Part shown: piece by piece, positions 45,581 to 56,640 of the stretch | Layout of the letters: the number at the start of each line of letters is the position of its first letter | Numbering within the stretch: position 1 is the first letter of the stretch | NCBI GenBank assembly: GCA_902651635.1 | Contig: CACRSC010000031.1 | Span: forward strand, 618,319-682,318 | Direction: 5' to 3' | DNA: 64,000 nt | From: Mastigamoeba balamuthi | Taxonomy: Eukaryota; Evosea; Mastigamoebida; Mastigamoebidae | The notes under the pieces: generated by a model | The model's input: the letters and a program-made list of their open reading frames with translations, nothing else | Told to the model about the DNA's origin: nothing | The model's database searches: none | Translations under genes and position numbers: made by a program

Positions 45581-47769
45581 ATGGCCGCCCTGCCAGTGCG
45601 GACCCAGGCCTCATAGCCACTAAAAATAGGGTGTACACCATCACAGGACACCGGATCAACCGGGGCAGCAGAGCTGCTGGCTGAGTTGCCCAAGGCCTTG
45701 CAAAAGCCCGACGACGTGCTGCGATTGCTCTCGCAGCTGTCCGGACAGCTCGAGGACGAGCGCCTGGACGCACAGGAGAGCAGGATGGCGCAGAGCCACC
45801 TGGAGGCCGAGCAGCGCCACTCGCTCGAGGTCATCCAGGTGCTCTCCTGCATCAGCGAGGAGCTCGAGCACGACCGCCTCGAAACAAGCGGCTCCGCAGA
45901 GGCTGACAGCAGACCCACACAGGACAGCGCGCCACTCAAGGAGGCTCCGCGCAAAGACGGGCCGTCGCAGGCCCAGGACGCGGCAGCGGCGGCGGAGGCT
46001 TCACCCCACCGACAGGAGGACGCCGCTGCTCCCACGAGCGCCCCAGAGGATCTCTCATCAAAGCAGAGAGCTGAGCAGGCCACGGTGTCGGTTCCGCAAG
46101 AAGAGCAAGCAGAGCAGGCGGCATCCGAGATGCCGGCAGAACAGGCCGAGGCCACCAGTGCACCCGAGGGCGCCGACGCTGTGCAGCAGGAAGAGGCAGA
46201 GCTGATACTCCCCGCACTGCCCGAGCCAGAGGTCGAGCCGGAGACAGCAGCCAGCGTTGAGCCAGAGCCCCAAGACCGTGGAACTGCTGCAGGTGCACCA
46301 GAGATCGCCGAGTCGGCAAAGCCACCGGCTGAGCAGCAGCCACCATGCGAGGAGAAGCAGGAGGCCGACCCAGCGGCGGGGCAGGTGACAACAGCGGAGC
46401 AGCCACCACAAGAGAACACCGAGAGGTCCCACGAGCTGAACCAAGACGACTGCTCGAAGGAACTCGTGGAGGCCAGGGCAGATGATTCCCAACAGCAGAA
46501 TGGCACTGGGCTGGAAGGCGAATGCCCGTCAATCCAGTTGGACGACATCAGTGTGCCGGCCAGCGACCAGTGCGATGACCACCGCACCGTGGACAACAGC
46601 GCTTCCGCGTCCCTCTCGAGCATGATCATTCCCGTGATATCCATCCAGCCACCGACCTCGAGGAGCTGTAGCGCATCGTCTGGGCTATGCGTGCGCCAGT
46701 CGTTCGATTCTACGCCAGGGCAAGGACTCGACGGCGCCCCAATGCAAGTGCCGCGACAAGTCGACGCCGACGAGCTCGAAGAGGTCGACCTCGACAGCCT
46801 GGACTCCCTGGAGGCCGACCCCTGCTTTGACAGTGTGCCGGCCTTCACACAGGGACAGGAGGGGCAGGCGCCACCCAGGCCACCATCGCCCGATGGCAGT
46901 GAAGATACGAGAGACGCGAGCTCTGTTATCATATCCCTCAAGGACAACTTCATGTCCGTGGACTCTGAGCGGTGCCAGCCAGTGTCTCTTGTGTCAGAGA
47001 GCGACACAGAGCGCACCATTCCGCCATCGCCCCCGCCGCAGGAGGTGCCGTCAAGCGTACAACAGTCTGCAGATGCACCGAAGGCTGAACCGAACCCAGC
47101 GACTCCGAAACGGACACAAGAACCCTCGCAGAAGAAGAAATTCGGGACAGGTGATGCACTCAGTCCAAACCAAACGACTGAACTCACCGCTGCCCTCAGA
47201 GCGCAAGAGAACACCAGACAAAACCACAAGAGACCCGATTAAGACGATAGCCAAGGTCACCCGCCCTGGGACGACGCCAACAGCCCCGCCAAAGTCTGCC
47301 ACTCCTCCACGAAGCTGCACGTCCGCCGGGTCCTACGAGGCGTATGGAACCTCCCTCACGCACCCCCACTGCCTCACGACCGCTCCACAGATGGCTGGAG
47401 CGCAAGAACCGAGCAAGGAGGCAGTCAGAACAGGAGATTGCGCAGTGGCGGCGACTCAGGCAACAAGCACGCGCCCAGGAGGAGCAAATGGCAAAAGACC
47501 ACCGCGCGCTCATGGAGACTAGAGAGCGTGGATGGGAGCTGCATGTGGTAGCTCTGCCAACGCAAAAAACTGTGTTTCCCCCGCGTTCGGCCGTCGTCAA
47601 CGTCGCAAACCCCCAGTCCGTGTCGGAGATTGTTGTCAAGGCAAAACAGTCCTTCCGACCACGCCCGCAGCAAGCCCCAGAGAGGCCACTCTCCGCTTCG
47701 AGCCAGGGCTCACAACGCTCAGAGCTCGAAACATCCTATACGAGGCACAGGCCAAAGAGTCGCAAATAA
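45581..47769 (+). CDS. Large acidic low-complexity protein, unrecognised
   Basis: Four exons (45581-45595, 45647-47150, 47200-47341, 47391-47769) total 679 aa. The first exon encodes only MAALP; its GTGCGG donor and the CATCACAG acceptor restore the frame that otherwise has no ATG. A helical N-terminus (ELLAELPKALQKPDDVLRLL) and coiled coil precede some 350 residues rich in Glu, Ala, Gln and Pro, then acidic Ser clusters (EEVDLDSLDSLEAD). The C-terminal exon has a charged coiled coil (LERKNRARRQSEQEIAQ) and a basic tail. Composition suggests an intrinsically disordered scaffold. No family recognised. Confidence 0.7.
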
Positions 47770-48113
47770 ACCGCACATTATCACCAGCGTAAACTCCTTA
47801 TCAGAGAAATACAATCAATCGCCCACGATGCTCCGCATCATCGGCGGGTCTCTTTGTCTCGCGGTGGTATCGAGGAACCTCCCGCAGTCAGGGGACGAAC
47901 GAAAGAGAGAGAGAGAGAGTAGATGAATGCTGAGAAGACTGAGATGCCGGATGACATCACATTTCCGCCCTACCCGAACGCGGAAGCGCAGGCGAAGCAT
48001 CAGGAATAACGGCCCCGCATCCCGCATCCTGACGTAAGCCATACGGCATTGCCCCCACCGCGGTGCGATTTCTCTACTCAGTTTATTTGAACAGCAGACG
48101 CGTTTCGTCACCC
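47770..48113. other. Intergenic spacer with GA repeat
   Basis: 344 bases between two plus-strand genes. A short (GA)n tract lies near 47903-47920. Nothing else recognised. Confidence 0.35.
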
Positions 48114-48713
48114 ATGAACCGCCTGTTTCCCCTCGCCATCGCCCTCGGCGCCGCCATTGCCACCGCATCAGCCACGGCCGCGGGTACGCCCTGCACGGGC
48201 TGCATCCACCCCATGTCCATCATCCGCTGCCCGGATGGCTCGACCGTCGGGTGGAAGTGCGTTGTTGCAGAGGACGGCCGCTGCAGCGCCCAGCAGGAAC
48301 AGTGCCCTCCGCACGCCGGCGACGAGTGCACGGGCTGTATCTACCCGATGTATGTGACGCCGTGCTGGGACGGCTCGTACGCGGGCTTCAAGTGCGCCCT
48401 CAACGACAACCTGCAGTGCGTCGCCCAGAAGCAGCAGTGCCCCCTGAAGCCCGGCGACGAGTGCACGGGCTGCATTCACCCCATGGACGTCACGCTGTGC
48501 CCCGACGGCTCGTACGTGGGCTACAGGTGCTTCGTCAACGACAGCCGCCAGTGTGTTTCCCAGAGGCAGCTGTGCCCCGGCACACCGTGCACTGGGTGCA
48601 TCCATCCCATGGTGATGAAGCAGTGCCCCGACGGGTCGTGGGTGGGCTACGAGTGCGTCGTCCAGGCCGGAGGCAGGTGCGGTGCCCAGATGAAGCAGTG
48701 CCCCGCTCAGTAA
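48114..48713 (+). CDS. Secreted protein of four six-cysteine repeats
   Basis: A single exon of 199 aa. A clear signal peptide (about residues 1-22, MNRLFPLAIALGAAIATA) is followed by four tandem repeats of roughly 38-46 residues with the pattern CTGCIHPM, four residues, CPDGS, GY/GW, C, then C and QCP. Each repeat holds six cysteines, 24 in all, so a disulfide-rich extracellular or vesicular protein is likely. The first Cys pair is CxxC. I do not know this repeat from any named family. The start at 48114 is preferred because it opens directly into the signal peptide. Confidence 0.75.
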   Translation: MNRLFPLAIALGAAIATASATAAGTPCTGCIHPMSIIRCPDGSTVGWKCVVAEDGRCSAQQEQCPPHAGDECTGCIYPMYVTPCWDGSYAGFKCALNDNLQCVAQKQQCPLKPGDECTGCIHPMDVTLCPDGSYVGYRCFVNDSRQCVSQRQLCPGTPCTGCIHPMVMKQCPDGSWVGYECVVQAGGRCGAQMKQCPAQ

Positions 48714-48783
48714 AGGGCGCCCATGTCGCATACTCTCCATCACTGCAGCCCAAGAGCCAACACTGAGCATCGTGCAATCGCAC

Positions 48784-51700
48784 TCACTCTTCCGGGCGCT
48801 TCCCGAGTCTCTCGAGCACCTCCGCGTAGGCGGCTGCCATTTCCTCCGTATGGTTACCGCCGTCTTTTGCGACGTCCGTCATCCCGATCGCCTGGAGCAG
48901 CCATGAGGAAAAACCACAGAGACACACAGTGCGGGTGACTAACCAGGCTCATCCACTTCTCCGCACGGGCGTAGTCCGTCAGACGAGATAGCATCACACC
49001 GTTGTTCCAGCACGTCGACACGAGCCACTGCAGCTCGTCTGACGGCCACGCGCCTCCAGCGGCCCTGACCATCTCCGCCGCCTGCTCGTACAGAGGCAGA
49101 GCCGACTCCCGCGAGCCCGCCAGCACGATGCTCTTCCTCAGTACTCGGCCTTAACCGGAAGGGACAAGTTACCAACCCTGGCTGTTTTCACTGCGCACTG
49201 CATTTCGAGTAGCTGGGAGGCGACTGCCCGACGTGCGCTGCCAGCGTCGCGCGCAGCATCTCGCGACACGCTTCGATGTTGCGCGTCTTCCCGCTCTCGA
49301 ACGCCTGCGCGAGGCTCTCGAAGGCACTCGCCGTCATCTGGGGCTGCGCCCTCGCGCTCCGCACCGCGGACATGAATCCGGGATCATTCAGCAGGGCGCG
49401 GGCCCTGAGCTCGAGCGACACGAGCAACGGTACCGACTTGTCCAGCGGGCCGGCGGCAGCTCTGAGACGCTCCGCAACTGCTAATGTCTCTCTGGCGAGC
49501 TCGAGAGACACAGAGTCGGCCGTGCCATCCGAGCATGCGTGCTCGAGCCCCGCGGCGGCAGACAGTAGGACGCACATACGGTGTGTATCGGCCGAGGCCA
49601 CGGCAGGCGTGCACAGCGTCGTGGCGCTCCTGAAGAGTTCGCGCGCAGACAGGAACTCCCCCGACAGCGCGGCCTCCCTCCCGACATTCCACGCGACCGA
49701 AAGGAACCACTCGGCCTCGTCCGGCGACTTGCCAAACACCAGCACGTTTCCACACTGCTGAGCGCGCTCGCATACCGTCTTGATCTGCGCTGCCACGCGC
49801 GAGAATTGTGCGGGGGTCGGCTTGGCTCCGTCTGGCGAAGTACTCCCGAGCGTGAGCTTGACAAGACTCCGAGCGGCTGCGGACATCCTGCCCGGAGTCG
49901 AGCCCTTTGCAGGCTGAAGCGCGCAGAGCGCCTCGAGCGCCTGCGAGGCGACTTGCGGGCGGTTCGCCTCGAAGGAGAGTTGGGCGCAGGCCTCGAGGAA
50001 CGGCCCCGAGGACGTCCCCGCTGCATCGGAGAGCTGGCGCATCTCGTTGATGGCCATAGTGTCGTCCCCTCGGATCAGGTGGGCGTGGAAGGCCATGTAG
50101 TGCTTGGCGGGTGTCGGGGGCTCGAGCTTCACAGCCTCGTCGAGGAGTTGCAGAGCAGCGTCGGCCTCTCGCAGCGACAAGTGGCAATGTGCAGCTGCCT
50201 TCAGGGTGCGTGCCCTCGCGATGAAAACGGTGCTTCCGCTGGCACCACAGAGCACACCGGCTCGCCGGAACCACTCTGCGGCAGACCTGAACTCCTGCGA
50301 GTCGTACCTCGAGGCACCGGCGTTCCACGAGAGCCTCTGCGCCTCGGCGAGAAGATCAGGATCTGCCGAATCCTTATCCGCAGCAACCGAGTCGGCCACG
50401 TTGAAGGCCCGAGCGTGGTCAGAGACGGCAGGCGACAGCAGTACTTCGAGCCACAGAACACGGCATTTCAACAGAGCGCGAGCTGATGCCCCCCGCGAGG
50501 TGAGAGCAGCCGTCATGCCCTCGAAGCATCTCTCTCCTGCGTCACTGAGGCCTGCCTCTGCCAGAGCTTTGCACACAGTCATTCCTCTGAATAAGAGTCA
50601 GAAGAGGTGAGGTGGGCATCTCAGACATGTCAGGGGTGATCGAGGGATGAACAGCTGCTTTCGAGGCAACCTGTACAGCTTCTGAACTGCGTCCCGAGCG
50701 CAAGTGCGCACACGCGAGCTCGCACAGGCCTTCTGGCGTCTCCGCCGACTGGACCGACAGAGTCGCAGCTCCCATTGCTGCATCCTGCTGCCCGGACTCC
50801 GCAAGACACTTGGCCAGCGCGGCACACGTACGAGCTGCCTGCTCACCGCTGACGGGGGAGCTTTGGTGCTGTCCAGAGATTTCCAGCGATGCCTGGAGCC
50901 ACCGCGACGCTGCATCGGGACGCCCAGACTCGCGCAAAACGTCGGCAGTTTCGGCACATAGCGCAGACAGCTCCGCTGCGGAATCACACACGGTGCGCTC
51001 CCCCTCGTCTTGCGGAATGCTGCTGCCCCAGTGGATAGACGCCAGCCCCTCTCGAGCTTTCCCCAGCGACGTCAGGGCCGCTTCATGGGTACCCTTCTCA
51101 GACTCCTGGCTGTCAGTCAGATAACGAGTAAACAAGCGAGGGAACCGATTCGATGCGGCAGCGCCAGAGCTCGACGAGAGCCGAGCAGCGGTCACGGAGA
51201 GACGCCAGAGATGGCGCCGGGGCTTGGCATGCAATCCTCAGCGAGTCGATCGCAGCAGCGAAACAAGTCTCGGCACACGAGGCAATGGAGCTGAGCTGCT
51301 GGGAGCAGGAACCGCGGCTGGTGGACAGCGAGGACCACGCACGGCCGGTGCGGGTAAGGATGCGCACAAGGGCCAGCCGCGAGGTCTCCGTCGGCGCGAC
51401 AGCCCCCGAGACGCACAGCGTCATCATGTCGCACGCTGCTTGGCGCACTGCCGGGGATTCCAGTACGAACATCAGATTTAGATATCTTTGACGTCACTTT
51501 TGCCGGCATAATTCTCGGAATTTGGGCGATGTGACATAAAGTGGGCTACGAACGCCTGCAGAGGAGGTCCTGGGGAACACTGGGGCTTGTGGGGTCCACG
51601 GAGCGGGCGAGAGTGGCAGCGGCATTCCACGTGCGGATGGAGCAAGCCCGCAGGACGCGGGTGTTGGCCTCGTTAGAGGCTGCGACGGGGAGGTGGGACA

Positions 51701-51827
51701 GCGCCTCGACCGACGCCAGCACCCGGCGCAGGTCAGCCTCTGTCAGCGCCCGCGAGGACGCGCAGGCCTCGGCCGTCCTCGCCGCACTTTCGAGCAGCTC
51801 TCCGGGGAAACTGTCCAACACTTGCAT
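48784..51827 (-). CDS. ZIP4: ZIP4/SPO22/TEX11-like meiotic protein
   Basis: Six exons on the minus strand (51827-51550, 51485-51146, 51105-50627, 50586-49192, 49136-48944, 48891-48784) give 930 aa, the size of TEX11 and plant ZIP4. The protein is a TPR-like alpha solenoid. Family signatures: LRACSIRTWNAAATLA near the N-terminus; LSWNAGASRYDSQEFRSAA and EWFRRAG in the SPO22 core; ELQWLVSTCWNNGVMLSR...ARAEKWMSLA near the end, the repeated W-N-x-G pattern of the family. ZIP4 proteins sit on the synaptonemal complex axis and promote class I crossovers, so this lineage probably has meiosis. The junction 50627/50586 is the least certain. Confidence 0.85.
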
Positions 51828-51949
51828 TACACGTTGGTTGTGTAGTTCTGCGAACTGTGGCCACAGATTGTCGAATCAGAATGACGCAAGCAAGGAGATT
51901 CTTCGAAGAACAAGAGATTTTTTTTCTTCTGCACACAACAGCAGTGCCG
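51828..51949. promoter_or_regulatory. Short bidirectional promoter region
   Basis: Only 122 bases separate the start codons of the minus-strand ZIP4 gene and the plus-strand FYV7-like gene, so the two must share a promoter region. It holds a T-rich tract (about 51919-51930) but no element I can name. Confidence 0.5.
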
Positions 51950-52708
51950 ATGCCGAAACGCGAGACGGACCTCGAGACCAAGAAGCAGAAGAGGGACAGG
52001 AAGAAGCAGTTCTTCGATGACTTCGCCTCCACAAGTGCGCACACCGCCCCGCACCCCCCGGCCTCGCCGACGCCGCCGTCGCAGAGCGCCGCGAGATAGA
52101 CAGGCGCAACGAGAAGATCCGCAAGGCCTACGCGGCCCAGTCCCGCACGCAGGAGGCGCCCAAGCCCGCGCCCGAAGCCCCCGCCTCCGACTCGGGCCGC
52201 TCCTTCTACGACCGCGTGCGCGCGCCCCCCTCGTTGCACGCGTGCATGCGGTGCTGCCCAACTGACATCTGCTCTCCTGCCCTGTTAGTTCTTTGCCGGG
52301 GAGGTCGATGTCGACGAGGACGGGAACGAGATTGTGCCGGGCGCTGCCAAGCCTGCTAAGAAGCAGCGGGCTGCTGCCGAGCCCCGGGAGGAGGTGGTGG
52401 AGGAGACCACGAGCGAGCCGGGAGAGGCTGAGGAGCCTGAGGAGCGCAAGAGGCCCGGGGAGCGGAAGAAGAAGGAGAGGCACCCGATGCCTGCGTATCT
52501 CAAGGGGGCGCAGGCCAAGTGGAAGGAGCACGAGAAGGAGATCGCCAAGGCGGAGAGGGAGCGCCTGCAGAAGGAGAAGGAGCGCAAGCGGAGCAAGTTC
52601 GAGCGCGCACAGAGGAACAAGCTGTTTACTCGGCGCACCAAGACCGGCCAGCCGCAGATGTCGGGCGTCATAACGCATCTGCTCAGTCAGATCCAGAAAA
52701 AGCAATAG
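51950..52708 (+). CDS. FYV7/CCDC59 (TAP26)-like rRNA-processing protein
   Basis: Exons 51950-52034, 52085-52215 and 52289-52708 give 211 aa. The protein is strongly basic, with Lys/Arg/Glu helices throughout (KKQKRDRKKQFF, KWKEHEKEIAKAERERL). The C-terminal signature RTKTGQPQMSGVITHLLSQIQ matches the conserved RTxxGQPxM...LLxKIQ end of FYV7 (yeast) and CCDC59/TAP26 (animals), which act in small-subunit rRNA processing in the nucleolus. The rest is too low in complexity to test by eye. Confidence 0.62.
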
Positions 52709-52815
52709 TAGACTTATCCGATGGTTTTACCATACAGCTGATTCTGTGGATGTGATGTTTAAAAGGGAAGATAATCAATCAAAAAAAGGTGTACACCAAA
52801 CAACACAGAAAAACT

Positions 52816-52887
52816 TAGCGGAGAGTGGTTTCGATCCACCGACCTGCGAGTTATGAGCCCGCCACGCTTCCACTGCGCCACTCCGCT
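52816..52887 (-). tRNA. Initiator tRNA-Met (CAT), third copy
   Basis: Identical over all 72 nt to the genes at 23994 and 40550, with its own TTTTT terminator on the minus strand. Confidence 0.95.
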
Positions 52888-53086
52888 TTCATACAATTTA
52901 GGGTTCCATAGAAAACCAGGCAGAGGGAAGGGACAACGTCACAACTAGCGGGAAGGAAGCCCATATACCGTTGCAGGTGTGTGTGGTACGTTACCTATGT
53001 CCCTACCCGCAATTCTATATCGTTGTTTGTTTCCTTTTGGGTAGGGAAGATACAGAGACCAAGGAATCTTTTTCACACAGGATAGA

Positions 53087-54382
53087 ATGCGCAAGAGGAT
53101 TTACTTCGTCCCGCGAAGACCGCAGGACCCGCCAGCCGAGGAGCCCAAGCGCACTGCCCCTCCGAGACGCCGTCCCGCCTGGAATGTGCCTGCAGCGTCC
53201 TCGTATTCGGAAATCCCCCTGACTCAGCGAACACCTCAGGACAATGTCAACGATCTGAGCTCGATGCGCGCCTCTCGTGCTGAGATCGTACGCCAGGCCA
53301 ACTCCCCCACGACCGCTGACTCTACGTTGCAGGAGGAGCGCAGGGCGCAGAGACAGTCGCATAACCTGGAGGCAGCGCGCCAGGAGTTGCGTGAGCGCAG
53401 GGAGCAGAGACTGCTGGAAGCGCGCTACGCAGCAGACGAGCAGGACGAGGCCGAGCGGGAGCGAGACCGCATAGCGGCAGTCCACGAGTTGGCAAGCGCG
53501 CTCGCCGCTCTCGCCCGCCGCCCGCCGCCACCCGAAGATGGCGAGTACGAAGAAGACGACGACTTCTACTGCGATGAAGACGACGAGGAAGCCGACGGCG
53601 AGGGCGACGGCGAGGAGCAGTACTACGACGACCCTGTGGGCGCGATGGAGGCACACCTCGCGCACAGTCCCGCCAAGCCGCCTCCAAGTGCGCTGCGTAG
53701 GCCTGTGCGCGTCGTGGATCCCGAGGCCGAACTGCTCGAGTTCGAGTCTCGCCGCCAGCGGCAGCAACCAGGACCAGTCCGGCCCCAAGCCGTCGGCGCC
53801 CCTGCCGTGGCGGTCGCACCCGCGGTCTCCTCAGACCAGAAGCCCCGGGTGAGGGCTGTGGTCTTGCGTTCCACGGACAGCCAGTGCTACCCAGCCCCGC
53901 GTGTTCAGATACCCGTCCCCCGAGGCCCCACTGTGCCAGTCGCCGCGCGAAGAGGAGGCGGTGAACGCGATCGCGCACCTCCAGCGGACGACGGCGGGGA
54001 GGGCGACGAACAAAGGGGCGAACAGGAGGGGAGTGGCCAGGCTGAGCCGGACGATGACGGCGAGCAGCCCAAGCTCTCACGGGTCGACGAGTTGGAACTC
54101 GCGGTCGAGACCATCCGCAGGCAGCTGACAATACGCACCTCGGAGCTCGAGGCGGTCACCAAGCAGCGCGACCAACTGCTCCGCGACCTCGAGACCCTCA
54201 GGCACACCACTAGCCGCACCAACAGCAACACCAGAGCACTTACACCTCTGACTGTCGACAGGAACGAGACGGCCGGGCAGATCCAGCAGCTTCAGAGGGA
54301 AGTTCGAATGCTGTATCTCTCGCGATCAGCCGCGCTGCAAGCACAACAGCGCCCCGAGGGCTCAACAAAGTCGAAACAATGA
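53087..54382 (+). CDS. Single-exon coiled-coil protein, unrecognised
   Basis: One uninterrupted frame of 431 aa. Basic Pro-rich N-terminus, a coiled coil at about residues 75-145 (RRAQRQSHNLEAARQELRER), a strongly acidic stretch (YEEDDDFYCDEDDEEADGE), a Pro/Val-rich linker, and a second coiled coil near the C-terminus (ELAVETIRRQLTIRTSELEA). No family recognised. Lack of introns is unusual among its neighbours. Confidence 0.65.
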   Translation: MRKRIYFVPRRPQDPPAEEPKRTAPPRRRPAWNVPAASSYSEIPLTQRTPQDNVNDLSSMRASRAEIVRQANSPTTADSTLQEERRAQRQSHNLEAARQELRERREQRLLEARYAADEQDEAERERDRIAAVHELASALAALARRPPPPEDGEYEEDDDFYCDEDDEEADGEGDGEEQYYDDPVGAMEAHLAHSPAKPPPSALRRPVRVVDPEAELLEFESRRQRQQPGPVRPQAVGAPAVAVAPAVSSDQKPRVRAVVLRSTDSQCYPAPRVQIPVPRGPTVPVAARRGGGERDRAPPADDGGEGDEQRGEQEGSGQAEPDDDGEQPKLSRVDELELAVETIRRQLTIRTSELEAVTKQRDQLLRDLETLRHTTSRTNSNTRALTPLTVDRNETAGQIQQLQREVRMLYLSRSAALQAQQRPEGSTKSKQ

Positions 54383-54515
54383 GCACTGCGCGCAATCGAT
54401 CATCCAGTCGCGGATGACGCGCTCAGGTCGGAGGACCCTGCTTGGCCAAGCACGCCTCGAGCTGGTCCTGTGCGTCTGGCGTGCAGGGGGCGGCATCAGG
54501 GACGTGACACCGCCG

Positions 54516-54978
54516 TTAGTGGTTTCCCGCACCCTTGTAGCGATCGCCGACCTGTCCCAGGAGGGCGGTGTTCTTGGCGATGAGCTCGCTCATTTCGGAC
54601 ACTCGCCGGTCGAGCTGAGAGGACTTGGCTCTTTCCTCCGCCAGAGCACTGTGGTAATTTTCAGGAATCAAGCAGAATTCCTGGGCAGTAGGAGCACTTT
54701 CCGCAGGTCGTGGCCGTGGATGTTGCGGACTGGAGCTCACGCTGCTTGTCGTTGAGGAGCTTCAGAGCCTCGTCCCGCTGTCTCTTAAGGGCGTCGGACT
54801 CACCCCTGAGCGCTGAATTCCTGATGTTACACGAACGCTTCCTCAGTAACGGCACACCTCGTAGAGACAGTTCTGCGGCCTCCAGGCGATCCTGACTCTT
54901 GCGACTGGAGACAGCCATTACTGTTGAGATCGCTATAGCCACAACCCCCAACAGAACCACCACGTGAACAAGCCTCAT
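54516..54978 (-). CDS. Small single-pass membrane coiled-coil protein
   Basis: Exons 54978-54858, 54812-54698 and 54648-54516 give 122 aa in one frame. An N-terminal hydrophobic helix (VHVVVLLGVVAIAISTVMAV) is a signal anchor, followed by a coiled coil (SDALKRQRDEALKLLNDKQREL) and a second helix (LDRRVSEMSELIAKNTALL). No family recognised; it may be a tethering or adaptor protein. Confidence 0.55.
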
Positions 54979-55116
54979 TTCTTCTAGGAACAGAAGAGAT
55001 AGAATCCCAGAAAGATATTCAGATATCAAATGACTGTGATTCAAACCATCCACAGCGATGATCTGTGCATGTTGCATCTCTGTGTTGTAGATGCCAAATG
55101 CACCACGGAGAGCAAG

Positions 55117-56640
55117 TCATATCCCAGACTTCATCAAGAACCTCTCAAACGCGGCACGGACACCCAGAGAGTCGTTGTTCATGAGGAAGCCAGCGTACGT
55201 GGAATGCCGGACGCTGCTCCCCTTGACTTGCTGCTTCAGCATCGCCACCGAATCCCTGAAAGCCCTTGACGACAGAGGAAGCTGCCCCAGCAGTGTGCGG
55301 TCGAACCCGCGAGGCACGAGAAGAGCAAATCCCCTGGTCGCATACTTGATTGTGCGAGAGATGAACGTGCTGATGTTCTCTGCCGAGTTGACGAGCTTAT
55401 AGTTGATGCAGGTCCGCGTCGAAACACTCTGGAAGAACGGCAGCGAGGCCAGAACACGCACGCCGTCGTAGCCGACCATGCAGGGGTCCAAATCGAAGAC
55501 GTTGAGCACGCGTTCGCGGGCCATGCGCTGGTCGTACCATACGAACTGCATCTTGATCTCCGCGGTTCTGCTTCCCGGGAGCTTAACGTGCAAAGTGCGC
55601 ACGTACTGGTCAAGATAGTCAGGATGGACGACAGTTGCGCCACGATCCCGGAGAGCCTTGACAACCCCTGCGAACTTGCTCTTCCAGTCGTAGAACTCCA
55701 GCTCGACGGCGAAGAAATCAAGGTCCTGCGGGTCGTCGGGCACAAACGACCGAGCGAGGAGACAGCGCAGCACACTACCACCCACGAGGAAAAACGAGTC
55801 CCAAGGAATGACGTCCTCCCAGTCGACCAGATAAAACTCCTCGCACATCCGCGCCCGCCATTCCTTCAGCGGCACGATCAGAGGGCCAGAGGACTCTGGA
55901 GGCTTGAATGAGTCGGACTCGGCGAGTTCGAACAGCTCCATCTCAGCCTCTGAGAGTCCACGCGGGCACAGTAACTGGCTGGCGGCTGTGCAGTGGACAT
56001 CGACGAGCGGGAAGCAATAGTGATCGCAGTTGAGGACGGAGTAGGGCATCAGCCTGTGCCATAGCTGATACACCTGCGTTGAGGGTGCCGTTAGCGCGTA
56101 CTGTCGGACGAACTGCGGATCACAGAACGCCGGCAGTGGGCCAGGAGACCAGAGGCCGCACGCCTCGAGTAGCCGTTGGAGGCTCTTCCGGGTTTCCTCC
56201 TCGGACCACAAGACCCGGAAGCTGGACCACCAGTATTCGCAGCACCACGACCGGTCGTCCTGTTCGAGGAAATGCAGGCGCTGGTTGGCCTCGCGAAGAA
56301 GCGACCCGTAGTTCCCGACGAGCCAACCAGCGAGACACGACTCATGCGTCCACTCGGGCGAGAAGAGCTCCGGTGCTGAGGACTCGTCGGTGGCCTTGAT
56401 AGATGCCGGCGCCTCAGCAACGACGGCCCGTGCGAGACACGAGCGTGCGAGGAGCTCGCTCCGGGCGAGCCAGCGCAGAGAGCGGCACGTGGCACTGAGG
56501 CTCCACAGGTCGTGTGGGTCCACGACGCTGCTCAGCGCTATCTCCAGGAGCTGTGGCTCCATGTCCACGAGCGAGAACTCTGCATCCCGCCCGCCGTCGG
56601 ATGTTCGCACCCTCTTCGCCCCGTTGTTAGCACTGTCCAT
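55117..56640 (-). CDS. F-box-like protein with nucleotidyltransferase-like C-terminal domain
   Basis: A single exon of about 507 aa from ATG 56640. Near the N-terminus EIALSSVVDPHDLWSLSATCRSLRWLA resembles an F-box. The central part is rich in Trp and Cys. In the C-terminal half, FFLVGGSVLRCL followed by PQDLDFFAVE looks like the G-G/S...D-x-D core of the nucleotidyltransferase fold, in the form used by many protist and giant-virus proteins of unknown role. If the F-box is real, the protein would be a substrate adaptor of an SCF ubiquitin ligase. Both domain calls are by eye. An ATG at 56658 would add six residues. Confidence 0.6.
   Translation of the reverse strand: MDSANNGAKRVRTSDGGRDAEFSLVDMEPQLLEIALSSVVDPHDLWSLSATCRSLRWLARSELLARSCLARAVVAEAPASIKATDESSAPELFSPEWTHESCLAGWLVGNYGSLLREANQRLHFLEQDDRSWCCEYWWSSFRVLWSEEETRKSLQRLLEACGLWSPGPLPAFCDPQFVRQYALTAPSTQVYQLWHRLMPYSVLNCDHYCFPLVDVHCTAASQLLCPRGLSEAEMELFELAESDSFKPPESSGPLIVPLKEWRARMCEEFYLVDWEDVIPWDSFFLVGGSVLRCLLARSFVPDDPQDLDFFAVELEFYDWKSKFAGVVKALRDRGATVVHPDYLDQYVRTLHVKLPGSRTAEIKMQFVWYDQRMARERVLNVFDLDPCMVGYDGVRVLASLPFFQSVSTRTCINYKLVNSAENISTFISRTIKYATRGFALLVPRGFDRTLLGQLPLSSRAFRDSVAMLKQQVKGSSVRHSTYAGFLMNNDSLGVRAAFERFLMKSGI

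Noticed and set aside
45581-47769. The acidic protein as an ING-family or chromatin protein
   Set aside because: The N-terminal helical segment only loosely resembles an ING helix and there is no PHD finger; similarity is within what low-complexity sequence gives by chance.
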